From positions 1-34,823 of the forward strand of contig JACQKA010000061.1 of the NCBI GenBank assembly GCA_016204805.1: DNA of 34,823 nt, read 5' to 3'. Made by a program: the position numbers and the translations under genes. Positions 1 through 9,345 of the stretch are shown piece by piece (position 1 is the first letter of the stretch; every line of letters starts with the position of its first letter). Under the pieces are notes generated by a model that saw only the letters and a program-made list of their open reading frames with translations, was not told the DNA's origin and did no database searches. The stretch comes from Candidatus Kaiserbacteria bacterium. GTDB lineage: Bacteria; Patescibacteriota; Minisyncoccia; Phycocordibacterales; UBA2100.

Positions 1-185
1 AAGCCACTTTTCGCTATGACCAATCGCAAGTCTTATCAAAGAACTATGCCCACCATCATACACCTAAACGTCATATTTGTCAATAGTACACACGGAAACA
101 CGGTTGCCAAATAAGGGCCCAGTTAAGCAAAATTGCTTACGGGTTGCGTGACAGCTTGGTTGCCGGCCGATCAATCAAAAAACCT

Positions 186-281
186 ATGAACAACAACGTA
201 TTAACGTATGCCGAATACCAAAAAAGACTGAAAGAATTGAAAACGCCCGAGGACATCGCCTCGTTCGCCCAAGAGCTTTGA
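186..281 (+). pseudogene. Short ORF MNNNVLTYAEYQKRLKELKTPEDIASFAQEL*, possibly a truncated transposase N-terminus
   Basis: Read directly from sequence; 31 codons, no clear SD; composition resembles the N-terminus of a mutator/IS256-type transposase from memory only. Confidence 0.2.
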
Positions 282-326
282 CCCGTCTGGGGTTCCCAAA
301 CAGGCTCGAATTGCTATACTCCCGCA

Positions 327-1379
327 ATGGCAACAATTACAAAGAAACCTGATGAATCCTCTGTCGAGGTTCGCGCAGAGATCGCGGCCGACCGCGTCGC
401 GAAATACCGCAATAAAGCACTCCGCGAGATAAACAGTGAAGTCACTATCAATGGCTTCCGCAAGGGCAGTGTCCCCGAAAATATCTTAGTTCAGCGCCTC
501 GGTGAAGCCGCCATCATGGAACACACCGCGTCGATCGCGATCTCTGACGAACTCCCCGAAATACTCGCGCAGGAAAAGATCATCGCCATCGAAACGCCGA
601 AAGTGACCATCACGAAACTCGCCGCGGGGAATCCTATTGGCTTCACCGCGCTCGTAACCGTCATGCCCGAGGTCACACTCCCCGACTACATAACGATCGC
701 TAAAAAACATGCAGCATCGTTGGAGAAACCGGCGGTTTCGGACGAAGAGGTCGTGGACATGACACGGTTTCTCCGCCGCGAGCGAGCGCGTATCGAGTCG
801 GTGGAAAAAGGTGCCGAACCGGATGTCGCGTACGAAGAAGCACAAAAATTGGAAGAGAATGCCCTACCGCCACTCGATGACACATTCGCGCAATCGTTGG
901 GGGCTACGAACGCGGCCGAGCTCGTCACCCGCATGCGCGAAAATATGCTCGCAGACAAGAACCGCAAAGCGCAAGAAAAAATGCGCCTCGCTATCATCGA
1001 AGGCGTTCTTGAGAAAACATCATTGAAATTGCCGGCTGTGCTCATCGAGCATGAGCTTGACCGCATGTTCGACCGACTCGCGCATGATATAGAGCAGGCC
1101 GGCTCGACCATTAAAGCGTATTTGAAAAGCACGGGAAAAACACCGGAAGCATTGCGCACAGAATGGCGCGAGCCCGCAGAAAAACGCGCGAAAGTGCAGG
1201 TCATCGTGCATGAGATAGCCGCGAAAGAAAAAATCAAAGCAGACCCTGCCGTCGTTTCGCATGAAGTCGAACACATGAAATCGCACCACCGCGATGTGGA
1301 CGAACAGACACTGCGCATGCACGTCGAATCGGCACTGCTTCCTGACGCGGTATTCAGTTGGTTGGAAGGACAGAAATAA
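327..1379 (+). CDS. tig: Trigger factor (peptidyl-prolyl isomerase chaperone)
   Basis: N-terminal ribosome-binding motif region 'INGFRKGSVPENILVQRLGEAAIMEHTA' and overall length/architecture; TATACT 6 nt before ATG. Confidence 0.9.
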   Translation: MATITKKPDESSVEVRAEIAADRVAKYRNKALREINSEVTINGFRKGSVPENILVQRLGEAAIMEHTASIAISDELPEILAQEKIIAIETPKVTITKLAAGNPIGFTALVTVMPEVTLPDYITIAKKHAASLEKPAVSDEEVVDMTRFLRRERARIESVEKGAEPDVAYEEAQKLEENALPPLDDTFAQSLGATNAAELVTRMRENMLADKNRKAQEKMRLAIIEGVLEKTSLKLPAVLIEHELDRMFDRLAHDIEQAGSTIKAYLKSTGKTPEALRTEWREPAEKRAKVQVIVHEIAAKEKIKADPAVVSHEVEHMKSHHRDVDEQTLRMHVESALLPDAVFSWLEGQK

Positions 1380-1387
1380 ACCGCTCC

Positions 1388-1460
1388 GCCGCCCCATCCC
1401 TAAAAATGACCACTCGAGGGCGTTTGCCCAAGCTTTAGTCATTTTTAGGGATGGGGCGGC
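1388..1460. repeat. 23-bp perfect inverted repeat (GCCGCCCCATCCCTAAAAATGAC / reverse complement) with inner GGGC-GTTT-GCCC hairpin
   Basis: Arms 1388-1410 and 1438-1460 are exact reverse complements. Confidence 0.85.
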
Positions 1461-1514
1461 TCCGCTTTCCGCAGATTAAAATCCTTCACTCCTTATTTTT
1501 CTGTCAAAAAAATC

Positions 1515-1543
1515 GCGCCGGGTTCCTTGCGGAATCCCGGCGC
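1515..1543 (-). terminator. Intrinsic terminator for the minus-strand gene 1596-2228
   Basis: GCGCCGGG-TTCC/GGAA-CCCGGCGC hairpin; T-run on the minus strand (plus AAAAAAAT at ~1505-1513). Confidence 0.65.
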
Positions 1544-1595
1544 TTTTCCAAGTTCGAGCGTTTTACAGTAAGGACGCTACCTCAGATTGGCCTAG

Positions 1596-2228
1596 TTAGT
1601 CCGCGATGGGACGCCCCAACCAATCCTTCTTCACAGGCTTAGGCTCCGACAGAGGAACTTCCGAGCCTGTCACCCCGGCGGCGACCAACTTGTCCTTCAG
1701 AACAGTGTTGCCACGGTCCTTTTGGGAGAGAGCGGGACTGCCCCAGAGCGCCGCTTTGTTGACACTCTTGATCTCCTCACGCTGCTGCTTGGCCTTCTCC
1801 TTGCGCTGAGCTTCATCGAGCTCATTGAGGACATCCGAGCGCCGGGTCGTGAACAAAAAGACTCCGGTAACGCCCTCAGGCGGGACCATGAGCTGCTCGA
1901 CGCAGCATGCACTGTCCGCCTTCGGCTCGGGTGGCAATGTGACGAGAAGCGGTTTCCCGTCCTCGCCAACCATCGGCTTTCCATCGGGACCCACCTTCGG
2001 GCTCTTACGAGCCTTGCGGTGGATAAACCCCACCTTGGTGAATCCTTCGTCGACGAGACTCTCCTCAGTCAGAGTGTGGAGGGGGGCCTTCGAAGTCCTG
2101 GCGTTCGGATTGCGTTCCCCGTCCCTTTTCCAAAGAACGTGACCCGCACTCTTGCCATTACAGAACACGCAAACCTGCGCATCGAGCGTGGCCTGCGCCT
2201 TATCAGTATTCTTATCATGGCTTGCCAT
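1596..2228 (-). CDS. Hypothetical protein (MASHDKNTDKAQATLDAQVCVFCNGKS...)
   Basis: ORF with internal ATG preceded by GAGAGGAGAA SD on the minus strand. Confidence 0.6.
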   Translation of the reverse strand: MASHDKNTDKAQATLDAQVCVFCNGKSAGHVLWKRDGERNPNARTSKAPLHTLTEESLVDEGFTKVGFIHRKARKSPKVGPDGKPMVGEDGKPLLVTLPPEPKADSACCVEQLMVPPEGVTGVFLFTTRRSDVLNELDEAQRKEKAKQQREEIKSVNKAALWGSPALSQKDRGNTVLKDKLVAAGVTGSEVPLSEPKPVKKDWLGRPIAD

Positions 2229-2426
2229 GACGTTCTCCTCTCTGTTTACCCTTTCGGGCTTCCAAACTTCAAGGTGCACTTTCGTGACCCTCGGGACTCT
2301 GCGAGTTGAGTTGCCTCTTCTCGTATCGTCCATAAGGGCCGCGAAGGAAAATATAGATGAAAAATCTATGAGCAGTATACCTCAATAAAAACTTGTGTCA
2401 ATGGGCGACATGTGCTGAAAAAAGAA

Positions 2427-2458
2427 GGGGCGAGTAGGGATTTCTCCATGCTCGCCCC
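2427..2458 (-). terminator. Intrinsic terminator downstream of minus-strand gene 2473-3153
   Basis: GGGGCGAG/CTCGCCCC hairpin followed on the minus strand by TTCTTTTTT. Confidence 0.7.
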
Positions 2459-2472
2459 GCCTCCCGTCGTTC

Positions 2473-3153
2473 TTACTTTTTCTCTTTCTTCACGTTTTCC
2501 GAACCTTTCTTAGGCTGCTTTGAGTGACGAGTAGCACGATTTTGCTCTCGCCGCCGCTCTACGCTATGCCTATCTTCGGTGCGATTGCCGAGCGGTGATT
2601 TTCTGCGACCGTTCCGCATGAATTTCGGCACCGGCATCAGCTTGGCTGCACGTTCCCGCGCGGCATCACCGTTAAACGCGGGCTTGTTCTCCCGCTGTCT
2701 TTTAGCATAAGCTGAGTCAATCACCTCGCGATGCTCGCGAAGAACCTGCCAAAAGGCGCCCGGGTTGACGAGCTGTACGCGTGGTTCGCGGCGGAACCAA
2801 TCGCCCCTCGGCAGAACGATTCGCGTCTCGACACCGTCCTTACAGTCCCCGATGTCGTGTTGATCGGGCAACAACAACCGCTCGACCGTCGGGATGCGTT
2901 CCCGCACCTCGTTCAGCACCCGCTCGAGCATTGCCTCCGCCTTCACAGGCGAATCGCGATACGCACGAGCGAACGCCTTGAGAAGCCCGGCGCTTCTGAC
3001 CGGCCACGCCTTTTTTTGCTTCACCGCACTGGCGATGACCTCAATGTCGGCAGCCTTCGCTGCTTCCCGGCGGGCCAAGTACTGCTGCTTCTCATTGTTC
3101 GGGTGATCCGGGTGAGTAGTGTTCGTCTGGGTATTAACCTGTTCGAACTGCAT
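2473..3153 (-). CDS. Hypothetical protein with basic C-terminal tail
   Basis: 226-aa ORF, SD-like AGAAGGGA upstream, own terminator. Confidence 0.6.
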   Translation of the reverse strand: MQFEQVNTQTNTTHPDHPNNEKQQYLARREAAKAADIEVIASAVKQKKAWPVRSAGLLKAFARAYRDSPVKAEAMLERVLNEVRERIPTVERLLLPDQHDIGDCKDGVETRIVLPRGDWFRREPRVQLVNPGAFWQVLREHREVIDSAYAKRQRENKPAFNGDAARERAAKLMPVPKFMRNGRRKSPLGNRTEDRHSVERRREQNRATRHSKQPKKGSENVKKEKK

Positions 3154-3290
3154 GATACGTCCCTTCTGTGAAATGTGTCGATTTGTTTTACGCCCTCGAC
3201 ACCTGCAGGCGTTAATCTATAGTCCGCTAATGATTATATTACCCTTCTATACACTTGTCAACTCTTGTGAGTATGGTATGATACGCCCGT

Positions 3291-3899
3291 ATGGAACCTA
3301 CAAAAAAGAACGACGTGCGCAGTCAGGTATTAGTGCCGATGGTGGTCGAAAAGACCACTATGGGCGAACGGGCGTATGACATCTATTCCCGCCTGTTGAA
3401 GGACCGCATCCTGTTTTTGGACGGCCCGATCGATAGCCACGTCGCAAACCTTATCGTTGCGCAACTTTTGTTTCTTGAATCAGAAGACCCTAAGAAAGAC
3501 ATCCATTTCTATATCAACTCCCCCGGCGGACACGTTTCGGCTGGCCTCGCCATCCTCGACACCATGAATTACATCAAACCGGATGTTTCGACGGTCTGCG
3601 TCGGCATGGCGGCATCGATGGGAGCAATCCTGCTTTCAGGCGGAGCCAAGGGCAAGCGTTTCGTGCTCCCGAACGCGGAGGTCATGATCCACCAGCCATC
3701 CGGCGGCGCCGAAGGTATGGCCGCTGATATCGAGATTACCGCGAAGCAGATCGTGAAGATCCGCGAACGCCTCAACAAGATACTTGCCAAGAACACCAAT
3801 CAGCCGCTCAAGAAGATCGAGACCGATGTCGACCGCGACTTCTTCATGGACGCCGAAGAGTCCGTCGCCTATGGCATCGTCGACAAAATTCTCTCGTAA
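3291..3899 (+). CDS. clpP: ATP-dependent Clp protease proteolytic subunit
   Basis: '[14 protein letters not shown]' Ser motif and 'MIHQPSGG' His motif; FYINSPGG. Confidence 0.97.
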   Translation: MEPTKKNDVRSQVLVPMVVEKTTMGERAYDIYSRLLKDRILFLDGPIDSHVANLIVAQLLFLESEDPKKDIHFYINSPGGHVSAGLAILDTMNYIKPDVSTVCVGMAASMGAILLSGGAKGKRFVLPNAEVMIHQPSGGAEGMAADIEITAKQIVKIRERLNKILAKNTNQPLKKIETDVDRDFFMDAEESVAYGIVDKILS

Positions 3900-3905
3900 C
3901 ACTGA

Positions 3906-3952
3906 TCGCTCGATTGCTTCTCCTGCACCCTGCGGGAGAAGCAATCGAGCGA
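3906..3952. repeat. 18-bp perfect inverted repeat after clpP
   Basis: TCGCTCGATTGCTTCTCC / GGAGAAGCAATCGAGCGA, no T-run. Confidence 0.85.
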
Positions 3953-3998
3953 CAGCACCCGTATTTGCGTACTCGATGGACACTGGTATCATGTCCCC

Positions 3999-4352
3999 AT
4001 GACACACGTTGATCTAGATGACATGCAGGCGCTTTTGGTTGCAGAAAAAGACCAACTCGAAGAAGAGCTTGCGTCGCACGGCAGGAAAACCGGAGGCGAT
4101 TGGCAGGGTTCCTCTACGGAAGTAAAAGCGAGTTCGGCGGATTTCACCGAAATCGCCGACCAAATCGAAGAACTTGCTACCAATGTTCCTATCGTTGAAG
4201 AACTCGAAAAACGCTACCGCGAGGTAACCGCCGCATTGAAGCGTATTGACGACGGCAATTATGGCAAGTGCGAAGTGTGTGGCAAAGAAATCCCCGCCGA
4301 TCGCCTCGAAGCCAACCCCGCCGCGACCACCTGCATCGAACACGCTGAATAG
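3999..4352 (+). CDS. TraR/DksA-type zinc finger protein
   Basis: C-terminal 'ALKRIDDGNYGKCEVCGKEIPADRLEANPAATTCIEHAE'. Confidence 0.88.
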   Translation: MTHVDLDDMQALLVAEKDQLEEELASHGRKTGGDWQGSSTEVKASSADFTEIADQIEELATNVPIVEELEKRYREVTAALKRIDDGNYGKCEVCGKEIPADRLEANPAATTCIEHAE

Positions 4353-4353
4353 A

Positions 4354-4380
4354 AAGAGACCGCACATGGTGCGGTCTCTT
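4354..4380 (+). terminator. Intrinsic terminator
   Basis: AAGAGACCGCAC-ATG-GTGCGGTCTCTT. Confidence 0.7.
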
Positions 4381-4400
4381 CGATTTGTGAGCAACGGCCT

Positions 4401-4571
4401 TTATTCGTGATAAGTGCCGTTCCGCAGGCGCGAGCGCACACGGTTATACACGAACGGATCGCTCCGTTCGCGATCGGCAGCTTCCTTGGCGATCTTGTGT
4501 TCAACCGCCTCTCTCGCCGCCTGTGCCTGACGACGCCCTTTCCGACGCTCTTCATCCGTTAGTCGAGTCAT
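4401..4571 (-). CDS. Small hypothetical protein (MTRLTDEERRKGRRQAQAAREAVEHK...)
   Basis: GAGGAGAAACGCC-ATG on minus strand. Confidence 0.5.
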   Translation of the reverse strand: MTRLTDEERRKGRRQAQAAREAVEHKIAKEAADRERSDPFVYNRVRSRLRNGTYHE

Positions 4572-4674
4572 GGCGTTTCTCCTCACATGCTAGTGTTTAG
4601 CCTTTTAAACTATAGATTATATAATTGAAAATGTCAAGTGCTTCTGGGGGTTCTTTGCTTGTACAATCTCCTTC

Positions 4675-6195
4675 ATGTCATTTGCCCGTGTGTTCTCTGC
4701 ACAGCCGGGAATTCCGAAAGGAAAGCTCGTTCACGTCGAAACGGATGTATCGCGCGGGCTCCATGCGTTCTCGATAGTCGGTCTCGCCGACAAAGCCGTT
4801 GATGAAGCCCGCGATCGCATTTCATCCGCCATCAAGCACACCAACAAAGATTTCAAGCCACCTAAAGCAACCAACAAAAAGATCGTAATATCGCTCGCCC
4901 CCGCCACCATCAAAAAAGAGGGGGCGGTGTTCGATCTGCCGATGGCGATCTCGTACCTCATCGCATCGGAACAGCTCAAGTGCGGTCCAAAACGCATCAT
5001 GTTTGCGGGCGAACTTTCGCTCGACGGCGGACTGCGCCCCATCCACGGGGCGCTTTCTATTGCACAAGTCGCCCGTGAAAAAGGATACGAGTCGCTCATT
5101 CTCCCGCACGAAAATGCAGATGAAGCCGCACTTATAGACGGCATCGTTATCTACGGCGCGGATTCATTGGGCGACGTCATCGCACACATCAAAACAGACA
5201 AGCCGACGCTACAGCCGCACGAACGAGCGCCGCGCGGGCGGGCACCGTACGAAGGTGTGAATTTTGATGACATTCGTGGGCAAGAAACCGCTAAGCGCGC
5301 GCTCGAAATCGCCGCTGCGGGTGCGCACAACATCGCGCTCTGGGGACCGCCCGGTACGGGCAAGACTATGCTCGCCCGTGCAATGCGTTCCATCCTGCCA
5401 CAACTTTCACCCGAAGCTACCATCGAAGTCACCACCATCCATTCCTATGCGGGCGCAAACGAAGGCCCGATGTTCGATCCACCGTTTCGCTCACCACATC
5501 ACACCACTTCCTATGCCGCGCTCATTGGTGGCGGCACTATCCCGCGCCCCGGCGAAGTCACACTCGCACACCGCGGCATTCTTTTCCTGGATGAGTTCCC
5601 CGAATTCCACCGCGACTGTGTGCAGGCACTGCGCGAACCGCTCGAAGACAAAGTGGTTTCCGTTTCCCGCGCGAAAGGTTCGCACGTGTTCCCTGCGAAT
5701 TTCATTCTGGTCGCTGCATTGAATCCGTGCCCATGCGGGCGATGGGGGACAGCGCGCTGTGAATGTTCGGCGCTTCTGGTGGAGAGATACAAACGCAAAA
5801 TGTCGGGTCCCATCGCCGATCGCATTGATATGTGGGTCATGGTGTCCGAAATGCCACTCGAAGCGCTCGCCACCCGTTCGGAGCGCACCACGCGCGAGAC
5901 CGATGCCTTGCGTGAACGTGTCGAGCGCGCCCGCACGATGCAGAGCGCGCGCTTCAACGAAACGACACTCGAAACAAACAGCGATATGGATGCGCGCCGT
6001 CTGGAATCGCTCGCAAACATCACCACACAGTCCGAAAACGACCTGCGTAACGCCGCCCGTTCCATGAATCTTTCACCGCGCGGCTACCATCGCACGGTCA
6101 AACTCGCCCGCACCATCGCGGACCTCGCCGAATCCGACACCATCGAACCCGTCCATGTCCTCGAAGCGCTCCAATACCGCGAACGGGGGTGGTAA
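4675..6195 (+). CDS. comM: YifB/ComM-family Mg chelatase-like AAA+ ATPase
   Basis: 'GPPGTGKTMLARAM' Walker A, 'GILFLDEFPEF' Walker B, 'NPCPCG' motif, N-terminal ChlI domain. Confidence 0.93.
   Translation: MSFARVFSAQPGIPKGKLVHVETDVSRGLHAFSIVGLADKAVDEARDRISSAIKHTNKDFKPPKATNKKIVISLAPATIKKEGAVFDLPMAISYLIASEQLKCGPKRIMFAGELSLDGGLRPIHGALSIAQVAREKGYESLILPHENADEAALIDGIVIYGADSLGDVIAHIKTDKPTLQPHERAPRGRAPYEGVNFDDIRGQETAKRALEIAAAGAHNIALWGPPGTGKTMLARAMRSILPQLSPEATIEVTTIHSYAGANEGPMFDPPFRSPHHTTSYAALIGGGTIPRPGEVTLAHRGILFLDEFPEFHRDCVQALREPLEDKVVSVSRAKGSHVFPANFILVAALNPCPCGRWGTARCECSALLVERYKRKMSGPIADRIDMWVMVSEMPLEALATRSERTTRETDALRERVERARTMQSARFNETTLETNSDMDARRLESLANITTQSENDLRNAARSMNLSPRGYHRTVKLARTIADLAESDTIEPVHVLEALQYRERGW
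6175..6194 (+). repeat. 20-bp direct repeat copy 1 (TACCGCGAACGGGGGTGGTA), end of comM
   Basis: Exact copy at 6709-6728. Confidence 0.9.
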
Positions 6196-6214
6196 GGTTT
6201 GGTACACTAGTTTC

Positions 6215-6694
6215 ATGAGCATGGAACGCGGCCGCGGCACAAAAGCGCCTACCGTAGGCAAGTCTGAAAAAATTTCAGCCGAAGAGAAAATTCGGATGGT
6301 TAAGGAATGTATCGCTGCCGACATGCCCCAACGCAACAAACTTACTATCGATCCTATTCTCGGGTTGAGCCCGCACCAAGCGACAAAGATCCAAGAGCAG
6401 AAGGATGAGTACGTCGCCCGCATCGAACAGGAACGCGAGGCAGGTCGCGACGGTGCGGCTCTTTCACCGGAACAGCAGGCGGATTTCCTCCTCGAAGACA
6501 TCATCGCGTGGGGAATGCATTACGATGTTAGCCACCCATCCGACAATTTCAAATGGCTCGGCGAAGAAGGCGACGGCTTTCTTGCGGCTGGGCTGCACGA
6601 CAAGGCAGGATATCGTACGGACGACCGCTTCCTACATGAAGAAACATGCAAAGAGATCGATCGCATCAAATTACACATGCGTAACCAAGCGTAA
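6215..6694 (+). CDS. Hypothetical protein with C-terminal ETCKEIDRIKLHM motif
   Basis: TACACT at 6203-6208 six nt before ATG; 159 codons. Confidence 0.65.
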   Translation: MSMERGRGTKAPTVGKSEKISAEEKIRMVKECIAADMPQRNKLTIDPILGLSPHQATKIQEQKDEYVARIEQEREAGRDGAALSPEQQADFLLEDIIAWGMHYDVSHPSDNFKWLGEEGDGFLAAGLHDKAGYRTDDRFLHEETCKEIDRIKLHMRNQA

Positions 6695-6708
6695 CCTCGG
6701 CACTCCAT

Positions 6709-6728
6709 TACCGCGAACGGGGGTGGTA
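6709..6728 (+). repeat. 20-bp direct repeat copy 2, outside comM
   Basis: Identical to 6175-6194. Confidence 0.9.
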
Positions 6729-6747
6729 GCTGTGCTATATTGTTTTC

Positions 6748-7020
6748 ATGTTTGAAAGACAACGGGAACATCCCGGACCTGAATATAACGAAATAATGGC
6801 GGTGAAATTGCGAAGGGAGGCGGAAGCTAAAGAAAAGCTAGTCGCACAGGAGACGTGGCCTGAACCGCCAGCCGACCCGTTGGAAAAATTGCGCGAAAGA
6901 ATTCCAGAACTTTTCGAACAAGGCAAAAAAGTTGAGCGCGCTATCGCTCAAAGCCGGAACGACATCCGCACCCCGGAGGAAGAGTTTGTAAACATGGTAT
7001 TTCGCGTCTTGGGTCTCTGA
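6748..7020 (+). CDS. Small hypothetical protein
   Basis: TATATT at 6736-6741 six nt before ATG. Confidence 0.6.
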   Translation: MFERQREHPGPEYNEIMAVKLRREAEAKEKLVAQETWPEPPADPLEKLRERIPELFEQGKKVERAIAQSRNDIRTPEEEFVNMVFRVLGL

Positions 7021-7022
7021 GT

Positions 7023-7376
7023 ATGAATATCGTTCGAAATCTGGCAGGTGATTTTGCACAGCACGTAGTGCGGGAATTCGGTATTGAGGCAGAGTCTGAC
7101 GACGCAAAAGCGTATTTGGTAGGCCAGTTGGCGGAAAATATTTCCGGCCGGGTGCTTTTGGAAGCGACGAAGCTGATTCCTGACGAAAAACAGGTGGAAT
7201 TCAGCGCGCTTGCCGAGGGGACCGACGCGGATGCAATCGAACGTTTCTTGGCGCCATATATTCCTGATTTTCAATCATTTGTCCGATCGGAAACTCACAA
7301 AGAGATCGAGAGAACAAAAGCATACATGTTTGAAAGGTTAGAAGCACCGGCAACAGGCGAGGGACAGTGCAAATGA
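7023..7376 (+). CDS. Hypothetical protein (DUF5663-like from memory)
   Basis: Follows previous ORF closely; C-terminal 'SETHKEIERTKAYM' resembles the end of 6215-6694. Confidence 0.55.
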   Translation: MNIVRNLAGDFAQHVVREFGIEAESDDAKAYLVGQLAENISGRVLLEATKLIPDEKQVEFSALAEGTDADAIERFLAPYIPDFQSFVRSETHKEIERTKAYMFERLEAPATGEGQCK

Positions 7377-7395
7377 CTTCCTCTTGCAATACGCA

Positions 7396-7515
7396 GGGCA
7401 TACATAGTTGGATGCAGTTCGAGGAGCGCAAGCAAAATGAAACGAGCCGTACTTAACGTACGGTGAGATTCATTTTGTGAAGTGCGACAAAGAAATGCGC
7501 CAACTATGGATGCCC
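7396..7515. repeat. 120-nt imperfect hairpin with nested stems
   Basis: GGGCATACATAGTTGG/CCAACTATGGATGCCC (15/16), CAAAATGAA/TTCATTTTG, CCGTAC/GTACGG. Confidence 0.7.
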
Positions 7516-8555
7516 TAGAATGGATTCTTGGCGCCACGCACTTCAATGTGCAAATGCGGACCTGTCGAGCGGCCGGTGTTTCCTACAGCACCGATAAGTT
7601 GGCCCTGTGCCACGTGTTCGCCCACTGAAGTGGAAACGCGAGAGAGGTGCGCATACAATGTTTGTGTACCATTTCCGTGGCTGATGACCACATAATTTCC
7701 GTAACCGCCGTTCCATCCGCCTTCACGCGCGATGATGACATCACCCGCGGCTGTGGCAACCACCGAAGAACCGGTCGATGCCCCGAGGTCGACACCGTTA
7801 TAACCATGAAGCCCCTGCGTTTTATGGTACCCGCTTGGGATCGGACTCGTGTAATAGCCGGAATATTCTGGTCCATTGCCACCACGGAAAGGGGTTGATG
7901 CTGTGCGGCGTACCGGAGCCGGCTTCGGCGCCTCCATCTCGCCATCCGGCACGATAATCATCGTACCTTCGGCAAGCACTTGATCAGGATCGATGTCGTT
8001 GTAGCGAGACGCTTCGTCCAGATCGCCGCCATATTTCTTGACAATGTCACGCAACGTACCGCCGCGCTGAACGGTGTAGCGAATGCCGGTTACTGGAAGG
8101 ATAACAAGCGTCTGCCCCGGCTGAATGCCCTTGGCATTCGAAATGTCATTCGCCCACATGATAGTGTTCACGGAAACATTGAACAATTTGGCGATTGAAG
8201 AAAGGTTGTCCCCCGTCCGTACAACATAGGTGCTGATCTGACTGCTCTTTGCACTTTCTTCAATCTCAAGTGGGGTGCCCGCAGGACCTTCTTGGGGAAC
8301 AAGTGCGGTGCCGCCCACCACCTCGATGCCACCTCCGCCGATACCCGAATAGTCGTTCCCTGTCATGGACGGAAGGGGGAGCGACATGGTTTGTATGGTC
8401 TCCCGCTTGCCACCGCCGGTCGCTCCGGTTCCAAATGGCCAAAAGGCGTCTGCACTCAAGGGGAGAAGAGGGCTTATCATAGCCAAAATAGAAATGACCG
8501 AGAGGATCCCTCCCCGGATAATCGGTTCGTATGTCTTCGACCGCGGAGATGCCAC
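7515..8555 (-). CDS. Secreted LysM-repeat, M23-family peptidoglycan endopeptidase
   Basis: 'YVVRTGDNLSSIAKLFNVSVNTIMWANDI' LysM; 'HGYNGVDLGASTGSSVVATAAGDVI...GPHLHIEVR' M23. Confidence 0.92.
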   Translation of the reverse strand: MASPRSKTYEPIIRGGILSVISILAMISPLLPLSADAFWPFGTGATGGGKRETIQTMSLPLPSMTGNDYSGIGGGGIEVVGGTALVPQEGPAGTPLEIEESAKSSQISTYVVRTGDNLSSIAKLFNVSVNTIMWANDISNAKGIQPGQTLVILPVTGIRYTVQRGGTLRDIVKKYGGDLDEASRYNDIDPDQVLAEGTMIIVPDGEMEAPKPAPVRRTASTPFRGGNGPEYSGYYTSPIPSGYHKTQGLHGYNGVDLGASTGSSVVATAAGDVIIAREGGWNGGYGNYVVISHGNGTQTLYAHLSRVSTSVGEHVAQGQLIGAVGNTGRSTGPHLHIEVRGAKNPF

Positions 8556-8804
8556 CTCCGCAGGCGAATCATTATGTAGTTGTTTTATAAGCCAAACGAC
8601 GCCGGTTTCTTTGGGTTTCTGGCATATTTTGGCTCAACAGTGCCAAAATTCGGTAAAAACAGCTCCAGCGACCCCTTCACTCTACCTTCACGTGAAGAGG
8701 GGCGTCAATAGCCGTTTGGCTACCACGGTGGATTAGCCAGAAGTCAAAAAATGAGGCGCGGCAGATGTTGCCGCGCCCTTGTGTCACCGTGTACCGTTGT
8801 GTCG

Positions 8805-9239
8805 TTACTTCGTCGCCGCTTTTGGCTTAACAGCCATTGTCGACATCATCTTACTGAACAAAGTGGCCGAGAAGCCCCAGACGTCGACCAAGACAACCAT
8901 CAAGAAGATCAGACCGACCTGTATCTGGAACGTAGTCGGATGGATAGCGCCGTGATACCATGCAGCGCATACCCACCAGAACGCGCCGAACGGCAGATAC
9001 GACATGGACTCTTCGAGTGCTGCCTCGAACGGTGTCATCTCGACCTTCGCATCGACATACTCGATGAACAGATACGCCATCGCGATAGTCGCGACGACCG
9101 CCCACGCAATGAGTGTATCGGTACCGGCGAGGGGTGTATACCCTTGCCAGCCGTAGGCAAAGGTAAAGACCATCAGCATGTACGCCACCGTGGCCCCGAG
9201 TGACAGAGCTTGGATGAGTGGACCAACTCTGTTTTTCAT
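8805..9239 (-). CDS. Hypothetical multi-pass membrane protein
   Basis: Several hydrophobic segments; AAGGAAAG SD-like upstream. Confidence 0.65.
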   Translation of the reverse strand: MKNRVGPLIQALSLGATVAYMLMVFTFAYGWQGYTPLAGTDTLIAWAVVATIAMAYLFIEYVDAKVEMTPFEAALEESMSYLPFGAFWWVCAAWYHGAIHPTTFQIQVGLIFLMVVLVDVWGFSATLFSKMMSTMAVKPKAATK

Positions 9240-9345
9240 TGGCTTTCCTTTCTTTCTCTATAAGACCGTTTCATGAACGGCCATTTCAACTCTAGTACGG
9301 AAAAAACCACCGTCAAGCAACGAGTGCGCATGGTATATTTTGCCA

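Noticed and set aside
6175-6728. T-box-like strings (ACCGCG, GGGTGGTA) in the 20-bp repeat
   Set aside because: The order is reversed relative to a T-box and the first copy is simply the comM coding end.
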